This document shows positions 1 to 11,014 of a DNA stretch of 64,000 nt, piece after piece. The DNA is from Lindgomyces ingoldianus (taxonomy: Eukaryota > Ascomycota > Dothideomycetes > Pleosporales > Lindgomycetaceae). Positions within the stretch are counted from its first letter, which is position 1. Every line of letters starts with the position of its first letter. The stretch covers positions 54,627 through 118,626 of the forward strand of contig NW_022985220.1 of NCBI RefSeq assembly GCF_010093535.1. The letters run 5' to 3'. A model generated the notes under the pieces. That model did no database searches and was not told the DNA's origin. It worked only from the letters and a program-made list of their open reading frames with translations. The position numbers were made by a program, and so were the translations under genes.

Positions 1-1
1 T

Positions 2-427
2 TTCGACCGTCGGGCCGCCGCATCCTACACAGGAAACAATCCAAACACCATCCTCACACAATCAACGGCGCCCTCCCAAACACAGTTCCGTTCACGCTTC
101 GCAGATCCCAACCACCCCTGCAACAACGGACACCTCCTCTCGCTCATCACGGGCGGCAAGTACATCGCCCAGCCGCTGGGGTCGCGACGGTTGCGAGAGG
201 TCGGCGAAGATGGGAAATTGAAGCCAGAGCCGAGGCAGAAGATTCGGGGACCGATCGGCCTGATCGGGCATGGAGTGAGAAAGGTGCTCAGTCCGAGTAT
301 CTTGTATTTGACGATTGTGAATTTGCCGAGTGAGGAGGACATGGCGGAAGCGAAAGCGATGTTGGATAAGGATGGGAAAGGAATAAAGGAGTTGTTGAAG
401 GAATTAAGGGAGAGGAAGCAACAGTGA
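2..427 (+). CDS. 3' end of an unknown gene (partial, left edge)
   Basis: An open frame runs from the left edge to a TGA at 425-427 with no in-frame stop, giving about 141 C-terminal residues. The tail is rich in Lys, Glu and Arg and probably helical (KELLKELRERKQQ at the very end). Just upstream is a moderately hydrophobic stretch (SPSILYLTIVNLPSEED). No catalytic motif or domain that I recognise is visible. The frame continues beyond the window, so start and length are unknown. It is the best of the overlapping frames here because it stays open from the edge and ends with a compact charged tail; the minus-strand frames over the same DNA look like shadows. Function unknown. Confidence 0.55.
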   Translation, partial: FDRRAAASYTGNNPNTILTQSTAPSQTQFRSRFADPNHPCNNGHLLSLITGGKYIAQPLGSRRLREVGEDGKLKPEPRQKIRGPIGLIGHGVRKVLSPSILYLTIVNLPSEEDMAEAKAMLDKDGKGIKELLKELRERKQQ

Positions 428-1056
428 GGGAGATAGAGATATAGTTGCGATACGAGCTCTTCTGCCTTCGACATGGCGAGAAAACACTCCCGCCCCATTT
501 TGCTTTTTCAGGGTTGCTCTTTCACTGTATAATCTTCCTTCCATTAGGGAAAGGTAACACAAAGTGATCACTCCGAGGCATAAAACCTCCCTGCCTCCTC
601 GACCTAGCCACAGCATTTACCTTTTGTTCATTGCCGCGTTTATTTGAATGCTCTTGATATTTACATTGAACAATGTAAGTATAGATTCTAGCCACAGCAC
701 TAGAATCCTGCTTGTTTATTTTCGAGTATCGCCTTGCAAATTGAGCTTGGCTTTTCCTCATTCCATTTCTTCTTCTCCCGCGAGCGTGTAGACGGCAAAG
801 GTGGCCTTAGCCTCGTTCCTTCGTAAACACGAATGAAGGCAAACGATGTAGTTCTTACTGGCCATCTAGGATTTCATGTCATTATTTACGCCGGAATCTC
901 TTCGTTTGTGATAATGATGTTTATAATCCTGTTAAAGTACTTAATTCCTATGATCTCAGAATGCTCGTCTCCGACTACACGTTCGGTATATGCTTTTATT
1001 TGTAATTATATCTTCCATCTGGGATGTCCTCTGAAGATCAGAGCCCCATAGTACTC
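428..1056. other. intergenic region, nothing recognised
   Basis: Moderately AT-rich non-coding sequence downstream of the gene at the left edge. Short open frames here lack coding character. I see no RNA gene or clear repeat. Confidence 0.5.
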
Positions 1057-1578
1057 TTAGGACTGCGTAAGTGGGTGGATAAACCCGCTTGTGCCGCTCG
1101 CCTCTTCTGCAGCCTCTTCGAAAACTTCTTTGACTGACTCAGGCAGAAATGGCCACTTCTCCACATTAGGTTTTACATCGAAGACCACAAGTTTAGCAAG
1201 CTCAAACCGTATGACGCTTGGCGCTCTCTCCACCTCGTCCGTGACATCTGTCCCATTCCAAATTCGCTGACAACAGGTACATCTTGTTGTTCTTGGATCA
1301 ATAACAACAAAATATCCCTCCCTCCCGGACTTTCGGGAGAACACAGTGCCATATTGAACCAACGGATCTGTAGGTGGCCCTTTGTCCTGCAATATGTTTA
1401 ACAGGAATGCATCATTCCCGGAAGAGCCCGCTCCAAATCTCTGTAGATAGCCTTCTAGTGCGCTGCAAGAAGTCTTTAAACACTTTTGGTGATTTAATTC
1501 ATGCTGGTTACTCTGTATGTGTTCGAGAATCCTAGCAGTTTTGAGAATCCATTTCCCCCATTAATCATCCCATAACTT
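1057..1578 (-). pseudogene. C-terminal fragment of an unknown protein
   Basis: On the minus strand a frame stays open for about 173 codons, from near 1578 down to a stop at 1057-1059, and has coding-like composition. It contains a short cysteine pair (CTCCQR), hydrophobic strands (GYFVVIDPRTTR) and an acidic helical tail (EVFEEAAEEAS). No ATG with a plausible N-terminus is visible upstream; stops in all frames lie just before 1578. It is either the last exon of a gene whose 5' exons I could not find, or a truncated relic. An open stretch further upstream (about 1640-1740, minus) could be a remnant of another exon. Family not recognised. Confidence 0.35.
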
Positions 1579-3160
1579 CTCGTCACTACTATAGCGGTGG
1601 TTCCTAGCCCCTGTAACTGATGCACAGTTATGTCATCATCCTTTTGGTTATTGAAATTGCATTTTTCTTGGAGGAGGTAGGGATTATAGTAGCCGTTTCG
1701 GAGATTGTTGTTGGTGGGATGACGTTTGTTTGCGCCAGTCAGACTTGATTAATATCAAAATTAATGCGACGAAGTAATTCTAATTCATCAGCATACACTT
1801 CCAATGTCTGATCAACTGTTAGTCTGATAGTCCTGAAAATCATAGACCACAATTTCAAACGCCAAATGACTAGGCATAAGCAATATAGAAATTAAAGGGA
1901 AAAGGGGGACAAGGGTAATTTATTGGAGTAAGATTTAGTGAGCCAGGCATTTTCTTTATGCTCGCTGAGTGATGCTTTCTAAATGAAAGGATTTTCATAA
2001 GGCTCTGACTTTGTGTTAACGGCATACTTTCTTGGTGTGACATCACGCTTTCCTCGCCTACTTCCGTAGCTCGTTCTTATACGCGTGTAGCTCAACCCAA
2101 CTCGCTCGATGTTCTGTCAGAAAGGGTCACACAAATGATTGGTACTGAGGTCAATAGAACACCTTTTAAGCTCTAGGACGGCTGCGCTACCATTCCAGAA
2201 TAGATTCGTGGGGTGGACGGATTAATGAAAGGCACCGCAGACATGATGACGGCCCCGATTCAACAGAACGGCAAACGGAATTCTACTAAGTGGGTTAATG
2301 AGGATGACGATACTTAAAATGAACGCATACCTTCGTATACGATGGGGATGATTATCATATCCCGCATCCTCGCTCTCTTCGTTGTTATTTCTCAGACCGT
2401 CTCTCTATCATCTGCAATCGAGCTAGACCGAGCTAACCGGTTCGAGAATCGGTAGAACTTGCTTTGATCTTTTGCAGAAATTGATCCACTACTCACAGAT
2501 TAGGGTAGTGTCGCGTTTGAGGTAAAATGTATGAAGTTGCTAATGTTCCACATGTGCGAGTTGCCCTGGAGGAAACTAGCACTATTTCTCATGGAACCAA
2601 GACATTAATAAAGGCGGAGTGGTTTTTAATTTCTAAATTCAGCAAAACTATTTAATGGAACGAGAGTATCGATGCCGTTGTTAGGGTCAGAGCAAGTCCT
2701 AAGGTGCCACGACTAATGGAAAGTAGAAATCCAGTCACCTAAAGATTCTATATTGCCGTATAAGGCATACCACGAGGTCTTTCTACTCTGCCGCTGTTAA
2801 ATTATACAGACCTGAGACCTATGAACCTTACCTTTATCGGTAGCTCTCTGTTCACTTTTCTAATAAAAGCAACAGGAAAATCTAAGAAGTTCAGAAAGGG
2901 AAGGAGCTTACATGTGGCAAGGGTGGAAGGAACAGCCCAGATGAAAGTGCTCTACTCGTTGGTCGGTTCTGCTCAATTCGCCGGAAAAACAAGCGATTTG
3001 TGAGGCTAGTAGCAGGAGTGCACCGTCACCACGGTTTCTCATGCCAATTAAGTTTTCTGCACAAATAAACGGCGATTTCTAATCTTACTATTCATACAAC
3101 TACCTAAAACCCTATCACAAACCGTTAGCCCGTATCTAAAACCTACAACCTAGAGTCAGA
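1579..3160. other. intergenic region, nothing recognised
   Basis: About 1.6 kb of AT-rich sequence between the fragment above and the methylisocitrate lyase stop codon. The only plus-strand frame of note (2821-3003, 60 codons) has no coding signature. No terminal repeats or RNA gene seen. Confidence 0.45.
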
Positions 3161-5142
3161 TCAAAACTTACCAGTTTCAGTGTTTCCTTCCCCCATACTC
3201 TTACTCCCACTACTTCCACTCTGTATCGAGCCCAAAATGCCATCAATATAGCCCGCACCGCTCCATTTCTGGTGTGTGAGGACATCGCAGCCGATTTCTT
3301 TTTCGCGTGCTTGTACGAGATTAACGTAGGCTAACATACCTTTCTCCTTGAAGTCACGGGAGAGCTCGCACGTTATTGTTGCTGTGGAGTGTAGGCCCGC
3401 GAGGGAGATTAGTTGAAGGACGAATCTAGGGGCTCGTCAGCTGAGTCGTCATTTGGGACAGGGCTTGGCGTACCCATGTTTGGCTAAGTCCCACACAAAG
3501 CTCTTGAGTGAGTCTTCTGAGAAACCCTGCCCCATCCAGTTGAAGCTGGGGCTGAGGTTGTACACAAACTTCTTCCCTGGGTATTTCTCTCTAATTTCGC
3601 CCGCGAAACCAGCGGCCTTCTCCACGTTAGGGTCCGCGGTTTCAACCCATAGAAGATCCGCGTAAGGCGCGAATTCTTTAGCACGCTTGGTCGCAGCAGC
3701 CATTCCAGCCTTGTAGTGGTAGAAGCCCTCGCGGGTCCGCGGGATGTCCCAGTTGAAGTAAACTGGGGATTTGGTGTATGTGTCTGCGATCTTGCGGCGC
3801 TTGAGGAGAGATAGATTGGGGTTGGCTTTCATTTCTTTCAGGAAGGCGTCGATGGATGATTGGGATGCGCCTTCACTTTCTAGATGGCCTATGACAGCTT
3901 CATCGAAGGTGACAAGCTTATGCTTCTTCACCCACGCTGCCTCGTACTGGTCAATCTCCTTCCCTGGCGCACCGCTTAACTCCATGGTTTGCAACGTTTC
4001 TGCTAGTGGGTCCGTCTCTTCCGTCACGCCCATGATGAATTCGTGATCCCGAACGTCGACAGCGCTGCTGATCAGTTTTCCGCTCTCAGAGTCGGTTCGG
4101 GCAATGACGAGGTTCTCACAGCCCATCATATCCCATTGAAATCTTGCTGCGACCAGGCGGTTGATGTGGTCGCCAACGGGTACGAGCACCTTTCCGGCGA
4201 GATGACCGCACTTCTTGCCTCCATGGAGTTGGTCCTCGAAGTGTACAGCGGCGGCGCCGTTCTCAGCGAAAAGTTTGGCGAGCTTGATGACGGCTGAGAG
4301 ACCGCCGTGGCTGGAGCAAATGTTAGCAATCACATAATCTTGGGACGTAGCCGGTCTACGCATACCCGGTGTCTCCATCTGCAATGATGGGACGCATGTA
4401 GTCGAGGTACGGAGTCTTGGCGCGCTCTTCTGAGCTCATCTTCCTTCGGTTGTCCCAGTTCTTGCGGTCGTGTAGCTGTTGGGCCTTGAATAATCGTTGT
4501 ACCTGGTTCGGCACGGTGTTGTAGGGGTAGTCTCCGAAATCTGCAGAGACCTCATTCGTCGTAGTGAGGACTGATGAACAAGCCCACCCGGAGATGTAGA
4601 GAACTTCTTGGTTCGCAGCTTGCTGGGTCATTTGCACAGGGTCAATGGCGCCCACTGGTATTCGGAGAAGGATTATTAGTACATTGGCATGCTATGGAGC
4701 TATGTGATAGTAAAGTGTAGAACGCACTTGTATGGACGGGCTCGCCCTTCGCTGCCCGCTCCTCGAACAAGTTGAAGAGCTTCCGCGCCATCAACGAGCT
4801 CGGGTATGTCTGTTGCAGCGTTCCCCTTTTGCTGACCACATCCTCCGCAGAGTACGGCCTCTTGATGTCCTTGTATCTCGGCGTTGCCCACCAGTCCCTC
4901 ACCTGCTGCACCTGTGCATCGAAGAGGGCATCCTCGGCCTGCCCCGCCTTTGACGCCTCCGAGAGCAGCTGGAACGAGTCACCATGCAGTGCTGAGGACA
5001 CAGGAGGATCTACAGGCTTGAGTGTTGAGTTCGACATGCAACAAGCGGTGGTAGAGAGGGGTCGGAGGAGCTGCAGTGTTCGGCTTGATCCCCTTAGAGA
5101 TCGACTCTGCCGCGCAACGGATCGCGACACTGTTCGGAACAT
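3161..5142 (-). CDS. mclA: mitochondrial 2-methylisocitrate lyase (methylcitrate cycle)
   Basis: Cleaves 2-methylisocitrate to pyruvate and succinate in the mitochondrial methylcitrate cycle, the last step of propionyl-CoA breakdown. Four exons by my reading: 5142-4728, 4654-4366, 4310-3474 and 3425-3161, giving 601 residues, the usual length for fungal members. The N-terminus ([20 protein letters not shown]) is an Arg/Ser-rich matrix presequence. The isocitrate-lyase signature KKCGH lies near residues 267-271 (catalytic Cys about 269), preceded by [11 protein letters not shown]. The C-terminus ends [10 protein letters not shown] and lacks a peroxisomal SKL-type tail, which favours methylisocitrate lyase over glyoxylate-cycle isocitrate lyase. 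The last splice junction restores [21 protein letters not shown] overlaps the end of the frame, so a few terminal residues could differ. Divergently paired with a methylcitrate synthase gene at 5698. Confidence 0.88.
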
Positions 5143-5437
5143 TGCTCTAGGGTACGTGAAGAAGTGAAGCCCAGCAAACTGTGCAAGATTCTTAAAGGTT
5201 CATGGAGGAATATCTAGCGGCGAGTATTGGTAATCATAAGCAGTCACTGACTGGCTTCAATGGGGTAGCGGAGAGTTTTTCGGTGTTGGTGTTTGCCACC
5301 CGAAAAGCTTCTCGATGCGGCTTCAGCACAAGACTTCCCACCCGCGGCCGTGAGAAGGATTTTATCGTCAGATTGGCGAATGTGCGTGGCATCGTGGACG
5401 CCTTTTGCTGGGATAACTTTCTCCTCAACGTGCCGGG

Positions 5438-5443
5438 CCGAGG
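5438..5443 (+). promoter_or_regulatory. CCGAGG motif, candidate FarA/FarB site
   Basis: CCGAGG is the complement of CCTCGG, the core known for the Aspergillus FarA/FarB fatty-acid-responsive regulators. It lies 260 bp upstream of the mcsA start codon and 295 bp upstream of mclA. Confidence 0.45.
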
Positions 5444-5477
5444 ATAGCCAGCTCCTCTAGGCCGCTTCGGACGTTTG

Positions 5478-5483
5478 CCGAGG
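5478..5483 (+). promoter_or_regulatory. second CCGAGG motif, candidate FarA/FarB site
   Basis: Same hexamer and orientation as the site 40 bp to the left. Two copies inside a short shared promoter are more than chance would usually give (a given hexamer on either strand is expected roughly once per 2 kb). Confidence 0.45.
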
Positions 5484-5697
5484 GGCTGCGAAGACATTCC
5501 AAGTCGCATCAACGGAGCGTCAACGCCTCGTGAAATCGTGTCGCCGAATCTTGCCGCCGGCTTCTCATTAAGCGTCTTTCTTAAATCTGCCTCCGACCCG
5601 CGAGTCCCTTTAACTTGTTGTTTGGACCCAAGGGACGAAGAATTGCTGCATATTTCCCCGCCATCAGACCCCTGCTGCCCCTCATTCACCCAAAGCT

Positions 5698-7336
5698 ATG
5701 GCTTTGAGTTCACGAACAGCTTCGAGAGCTCTGCGAGCGCTCAAGGTGGGCTAAATGCAATAAATCAACAGTAGTAGGGGCTAATTGGACCTTTTGCAGC
5801 CTTCTGTTGTGCGGCCTTTGGCTTCTGGTATGCAATTGCTATCTGCTTCACCCCAAACATTGCTAATTGAGTCCCGCTCAGTGCAAGCATGCAGCTACTC
5901 TTCGTCCTCGGAGCCGGATCTCAAGGAAACATTTAAGAAAGTGCTACCCGCGAAACGCGAGCTATTGAACAAGGTCAAGGCCCATTCCGACAAGAAACTC
6001 GGAGACGTCAAGGTGGAAAACACCTTGGGCGGAATGAGGTAGGATTCACGTGACCGACTCCGCACCCCACATGCTGATAAGTTTGTAGAGGGCTGAAAGC
6101 TATGGTCTGGGAAGGCTCAGTCCTTGACGCGAACGAGGGTATCCGATTCCATGGCCGCACCATCAAGGACTGCCAGAAGGAGTTGCCGAAAGGCACCTCT
6201 GGCACTGAGATGCTTCCCGAGGCCATGTTCTGGCTTCTGCTTACCGGCGAGGTCCCCTCAGTTTCTCAGACGCGCGTTCTGTCAAGGGAATTGGCCGAGA
6301 AGGCTAGCATTCCCAAGTTCGTTGAGAAGATGCTCGATGACTTTCCCAAGGACCTCCATCCCATGACCCAGTTCGCCTGCGCCGTCTCCGCATTGAACTA
6401 TGAGTCCAAGTTTGCAAAGGCATACGAGAAGGGCCTGCACAAGGCCGATTACTGGGAGCCTACCTTCGATGACTGCATCAGTCTTCTCGCTAAACTCCCC
6501 ACCATCGCCGCTAAGATCTACCAGAACGCGTATCGTGGTGGAGGTGCCTTGCCAGCCGAGATCGATCTGAATCAAGATTGGTCGTACAACTTCGCTGCCA
6601 TGTTGGGCAAGGCTGGAAAGGAGAACGAAGGCTTCCAGGACCTCCTCCGCCTGTATCTTGCCCTCCACGGCGACCATGAAGGTGGCAACGTCTCCGCCCA
6701 TGCCACTCACTTGGTCGGCAGCGCCCTGAGCGATGCCTACCTTAGTTACAGTGCCGGTCTCCAGGGTCTTGCTGGGCCGCTTCACGGTCTGGCTGCTCAG
6801 GAAGTGCTCCGCTTCATCTTGGATATGCAGAAGGCTGTTGGTAACAAGTTCTCCGAGTCTGATGTGACAAACTATCTTTGGAGTGTCCTGAAGTCGGGCC
6901 GTGTGATTCCTGGATATGGACACGCTGTGCTGAGAAAGCCTGATCCCCGTTTCGAGGCTTTGATGGACTTTGCTAATGCTCGACCCGAGATTGCGAGTGA
7001 CCCAGTCTACCAGCTTGTGAAGAAGAATTCTGAGGTCGCTCCGGGTGTCTTGACTGAGCATGGAAAGGTGAGTAACTACTAGCCTATATCAGCCTCCTGT
7101 CTTAATGCTAATGTGATGGTCAGACAAAGAATCCCTTCCCTAATGTTGACTCCTCCTCGGGTGTCCTCTTCCACCACTACGGCTTCAAGGAGACTCTCTA
7201 CTACACGGCCACTTTCGGTGTCAGCCGTGGTCTCGGACCGCTCGCACAGCTTATCTGGGACAGAGCATTGGGTCTTCCGATTGAGCGTCCCAAGAGCATC
7301 AACCTTCAGGGTATTCTGGACCAAGTCGCCGCGTAG
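5698..7336 (+). CDS. mcsA: mitochondrial 2-methylcitrate synthase
   Basis: Condenses propionyl-CoA (and, less well, acetyl-CoA) with oxaloacetate in the matrix, the first step of the methylcitrate cycle. Exons by my reading: 5698-5745, 5800-6038, 6089-7067 and 7124-7336, giving 492 residues. The Ser/Arg/Ala-rich start [16 protein letters not shown] is a mitochondrial presequence. Citrate-synthase catalytic residues are recognisable: His about 328 in [11 protein letters not shown], His about 374 in PGYGHAVLR and Asp about 431 in [11 protein letters not shown]. The C-terminal block [20 protein letters not shown] and the ending [15 protein letters not shown] match methylcitrate synthases as I remember them, rather than ordinary citrate synthases. 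The neighbouring methylisocitrate lyase supports that assignment. No 2-methylcitrate dehydratase gene is in the window. Confidence 0.88.
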
Positions 7337-8014
7337 AGAACCGGGGTTTGACCGTAGAGGTGAAGGGTTGTTACACTGTTTGTATATACTACGGTTAGAG
7401 CGTTTGGGTCATACAAAAGATTTCTATAAATGAGACATGCTAGACACGACTTAGCTTCCATCCCATCTTGCCTGTTGTGAATACTGCACGTTGGCACATA
7501 GGACTGAACATGGGATGAAGCATGGGGACGGAACATGAGAACAGGTTGGTTCAAGACAGAAACTAGCATGTTCTTAACACTTAGCCCAATCCTAGTGAGA
7601 GGGCAATAGATCATGCCCGCCCTAACTATGCTCCGCGATATGTCATAGTATGCTGGACTTAGAACTGAAGGAGGTGAAAGCGGCAGTGGGGAAAGTGTTT
7701 CGGGGCGCGACGATAGATGTTCAGGGGCGTTCCCTGATTGGTCGATGTATGCAGGGGCTGGGAGCATGAAAGATGAAAGTCGACTGCTGCTGCCGTAACG
7801 ACTTCGTACATCTTCGTCGACGCCCACCGGACTAACGTCTCTTGCTCTGCGGCGTCTTGCTGTCCACTGCCTCGTTGCGTGTTTCATTCACAGCTACCAC
7901 GCCTCATGTGTCGTCATCCTTGAACCAACGCCAGGGCACCGAGCTCCCTCTGTTTCAAACGCTGCACCCCCAAACTTCACCTCTCACTTTTCGCATTCTT
8001 TTATCAAGTATACA
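7337..8014. other. intergenic region with the beta-glucosidase promoter
   Basis: About 680 bp between the mcsA stop and the beta-glucosidase start. The last 150 bp are pyrimidine-rich, as is common in fungal promoters. No other feature seen. Confidence 0.5.
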
Positions 8015-11014
8015 ATGCCTCCGCCAGAATCCTACGAACTCCGCAGAGGCAAATATGCCAAACTGGACGCCCCAGCCGACGGCGACGACTTCGACACGCC
8101 CACGCGCCGCTCCTTCGACTCCAACGCCTCCTCGTACGAAGACCTCGACGAATTCGACCCTCTGAACTACGATGCCGGAACATTGAAGCAGAAGCGGAGC
8201 ACCGGGGATCTGCGAGCGCGGAAGGCATCCTTCAGAGATGCTGAATTTGCGGAAAAGGTGCAGGTGAAGAGGAGGTGGGCGCCGAGCCGGCTGTGCTGCT
8301 TCCTGGTGCTGCTTTTTGTGGCAGCTACCGTGCTGTTGCTTTCGGCGGGAGGTATTTGGGCGTGGAAAAGCGCACCTAAAGATGGGCTGAGCCCGCCGTG
8401 GTATCCCACGCCCAAGGGAGGGACGGACGAGAAGTGGAAAGAGAGCTATAGGAAGGCTGCGGAGTTGGTGAAACAGATGACGTTGGTGGAGAAGGTTAAT
8501 ATTACTACCGGCACTGGATGGAGCATGGAAATGTGTGTCGGAAATACATCCCCGGTGCCGCGCCTTAAATTCCCGAGTCTTTGCTTGCAAGACGGCCCAT
8601 TAGGCCTACGATTCGCAGACAACATCACGGCGTTCCCCGCAGGGATTACGGTCGGAGCTACGTGGAACAAGGACTTGATGTATAAAAGGGGGAGAGCACA
8701 TGGGAAAGAAGCAAGACTAAAGGGCATTAATGTGCTGCTGGGACCGGCGATGGGGCCGTTGGGTCGAATGCCCGCTGGTGGTAGAACCTGGGAAGGGTTT
8801 GGTCCTGACCCTGTTCTACAGGGCATTGCAGCAGCGCAGACGATCAAAGGCATTCAAGACGAAGGTGTTATGGCTACGGCAAAGCACTATCTTCTAAACG
8901 AACAGGAACACTTTAGACAGGCCTGGGAATGGGGTCCGCCAAATGCCATTTCAAGCAACATCGATGACCGGACCACCCACGAGATTTATGCTTGGCCCTT
9001 CGCCGAGTCGGTTCGGGCGGGTGTTGCCTCGATTATGTGCTCGTATAACCAAGTCAATAACAGCTACGCGTGCCAGAACAGCAAGCTCTTGAATGGTATC
9101 CTCAAGGATGAACTTGGATTTCAAGGATTTGTTCAAAGCGATTGGCTGGCGCAAAGAAGTGGTGTTGCCAGCTCTTTAGCAGGGCTCGACATGACGATGC
9201 CTGGAGATGGCCTGAAGTGGGCGGATGGGAAATCCCTTTGGGGCGCTCAGCTCACAAAAGCAGTTTTGAATGGTAGCATACCTATGGAAAGACTCAATGA
9301 TATGGCCACCCGTGTCGTTGCGGCCTGGTATCAAGTCGGGCAGGACGACACAGAGAAATGGCCACTCCAGCCTCCTGACGGCGACGGTGGGCCAAACTTC
9401 TCATCCTGGACGGATGAAGAGATTGGCTTGCTTCATCCTGGAAGTACGGATAAAACGACAGGGGTAGTCAACAAGTTCATCAACGTCCAAGGAGAGGGCG
9501 ATGACTTTCACGGAAACTTGGTTCGCCAAGTGGCTGCAGAGGGAACTGTTCTGGTAAAGAATGACGATAATCTCCTTCCACTGGTTCGCAATGGGTGGAA
9601 AGAAGAAGAAAAGGTTGGCAAGGTCACTAAGTACCGTGTTGGTGTCTTTGGCGAGGACTCCCGTGTCAATCAAGATGGAATAAACGCATGCAAAGACAGG
9701 GGTTGTAACGTGGGCACACTAGCATCGGGCTGGGGATCTGGCGCCGTGGATTACCCATATCTGACTGAACCTCTTTGGGCCCTTCGACAAGCGTTCAATA
9801 ATGAATCCGTCTATGTGGTCGACTTCCCTTCTAATAAGTTACCAAAGGATAAGACTCTTATTGAAGAGCAGGATATCTGCATTGTTTTTGCAAACGCAGA
9901 TGCTGGGGAGGGATATATGAGCTTTGAGACCACTCACGGCGACCGCAACGATCTCTACCTCCAAAAGGGTAGCGACATGCTTGTGAAAGGTGTTGCGAAG
10001 AGCTGCGGTGCAGGGCACGGCAAAGTCATCGTCGTCATTCACACTGTCGGCCCAGTAATCTTGGAGAACTGGATCGATGAGCCAACCGTCAAGGCAGTCT
10101 TGATTGCCAATCTCCCGGGCCAAGAATCAGGAAACTCGCTTGTCGACGTTTTATTCGGACATATCAACCCGTCAGGCCGCCTGCCTTATACCATTGCGAA
10201 GAAAGAAGATGACTATGGGCCAGGAAGCAAGATCCTGTATTACCCCAATGGACTGGTTCCTCAGCAGAACTTTAGCGAAGGCCTGTATATCGATTACCGC
10301 TACTTCGACAAGAAGGACATTGCTCCGCGCTATGAGTTCGGTTATGGTCTCTCGTACACCACATTCCATCTCACCTCTCTCCTCGTTACGTCTCACGGTC
10401 CCAAGACGCCTCTGCCTGCACCTCGCCCTTCAGGTATCGAACCTCCAACCTACTCAACTGATATTCCAGACCCGAAGACGGCGCTCTTCCCACCTGGATT
10501 CAGGAAACTGTCAAAGTATATCTACCCCTATCTTTCTTCTACAGACGGCATCAAACACCCCGAAATCCAGACGAACATGCTTCAAAGTCCACTCAGCGAA
10601 GCCGGCGGCGCCCAAGGTGGAAACCCTGATCTCTATTCCAAAATCCTTACCGTCTCCGCCTCAGTCACCAACATTGGTCTTGTAGACGGAGACTGCGTGG
10701 TCCAGCTCTACATCGCCTTTCCGCAGAACTACAAAGATCCCGAGACTGGGCAGCCAGTTGACTTCCCCGTCAGAGTTCTTCGCGGGTTTGAAAAAGTTCA
10801 CGTTGAGGCGGGGAAGCAAGGCCCAGTGCCAGGTGTCAAAGGGAGCCCTCATGGAGGAGGCGGGAATAGCAAGATGGTGGTTTTTGAGGTGACGAGGAAA
10901 GATCTGAGTTATTGGGATGTGAGGAGGCAGAATTGGGTTATGCCGACTGAGGGAGAGTTTGGGATTCAAGTTGGGTTTTCGAGTCGGAATTTACCATTGC
11001 AGGACAAATGGTAG
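8015..11014 (+). CDS. type II membrane beta-glucosidase, GH3 (bglE-like)
   Basis: Hydrolyses terminal beta-D-glucosyl residues of cello-oligosaccharides or other beta-glucans; retaining mechanism. One uninterrupted frame of 999 codons. A roughly 85-residue acidic/basic cytosolic tail is followed by one transmembrane segment near 90-115 (CCFLVLLFVAATVLLLSAG), so the enzyme is probably anchored with its catalytic part outside or in the lumen. The GH3 N-terminal barrel (about 150-420) includes KHYLLNEQE and the catalytic nucleophile in QSDWLAQ (Asp about 376). The GH3 C-terminal alpha/beta sandwich follows, then a fibronectin-III-like domain ending near the stop. Length and membrane anchor match the Aspergillus BglE type rather than secreted BglA. 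The cytosolic tail has several basic clusters and no signal peptide. Expression control is not visible. Confidence 0.9.
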   Translation: MPPPESYELRRGKYAKLDAPADGDDFDTPTRRSFDSNASSYEDLDEFDPLNYDAGTLKQKRSTGDLRARKASFRDAEFAEKVQVKRRWAPSRLCCFLVLLFVAATVLLLSAGGIWAWKSAPKDGLSPPWYPTPKGGTDEKWKESYRKAAELVKQMTLVEKVNITTGTGWSMEMCVGNTSPVPRLKFPSLCLQDGPLGLRFADNITAFPAGITVGATWNKDLMYKRGRAHGKEARLKGINVLLGPAMGPLGRMPAGGRTWEGFGPDPVLQGIAAAQTIKGIQDEGVMATAKHYLLNEQEHFRQAWEWGPPNAISSNIDDRTTHEIYAWPFAESVRAGVASIMCSYNQVNNSYACQNSKLLNGILKDELGFQGFVQSDWLAQRSGVASSLAGLDMTMPGDGLKWADGKSLWGAQLTKAVLNGSIPMERLNDMATRVVAAWYQVGQDDTEKWPLQPPDGDGGPNFSSWTDEEIGLLHPGSTDKTTGVVNKFINVQGEGDDFHGNLVRQVAAEGTVLVKNDDNLLPLVRNGWKEEEKVGKVTKYRVGVFGEDSRVNQDGINACKDRGCNVGTLASGWGSGAVDYPYLTEPLWALRQAFNNESVYVVDFPSNKLPKDKTLIEEQDICIVFANADAGEGYMSFETTHGDRNDLYLQKGSDMLVKGVAKSCGAGHGKVIVVIHTVGPVILENWIDEPTVKAVLIANLPGQESGNSLVDVLFGHINPSGRLPYTIAKKEDDYGPGSKILYYPNGLVPQQNFSEGLYIDYRYFDKKDIAPRYEFGYGLSYTTFHLTSLLVTSHGPKTPLPAPRPSGIEPPTYSTDIPDPKTALFPPGFRKLSKYIYPYLSSTDGIKHPEIQTNMLQSPLSEAGGAQGGNPDLYSKILTVSASVTNIGLVDGDCVVQLYIAFPQNYKDPETGQPVDFPVRVLRGFEKVHVEAGKQGPVPGVKGSPHGGGGNSKMVVFEVTRKDLSYWDVRRQNWVMPTEGEFGIQVGFSSRNLPLQDKW

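Larger units (their letters stand above)
5143..5697. promoter_or_regulatory. shared bidirectional promoter of mclA and mcsA
   Basis: This 555-bp gap separates the two start codons of divergently transcribed genes for consecutive parts of one pathway, so it must hold both promoters unless transcripts overlap. It carries two CCGAGG motifs 40 bp apart, and ATTGG (reverse CCAAT) near 5225 and 5372. Co-regulation by short-chain or odd-chain fatty acids is an inference from the motifs and gene content. Confidence 0.7.

Noticed and set aside
2439..2465. GGTTCGAGAATCGG resembling a tRNA B box
   Set aside because: No A box or foldable cloverleaf around it; no tRNA gene was found anywhere in the window.
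3161..5142. Glyoxylate-cycle isocitrate lyase
   Set aside because: Mitochondrial presequence, no peroxisomal C-terminus, and pairing with a methylcitrate synthase point to methylisocitrate lyase.
6282..7061. 260-codon minus-strand frame across the methylcitrate synthase gene
   Set aside because: It is antisense to well-conserved citrate-synthase coding sequence and has no motif; long antisense frames are expected in GC-rich fungal exons.
10104..10685. Plus-strand frame of 193 codons within the beta-glucosidase gene
   Set aside because: Out-of-frame shadow of an intact GH3 gene; Ser/Arg-rich with no domain.
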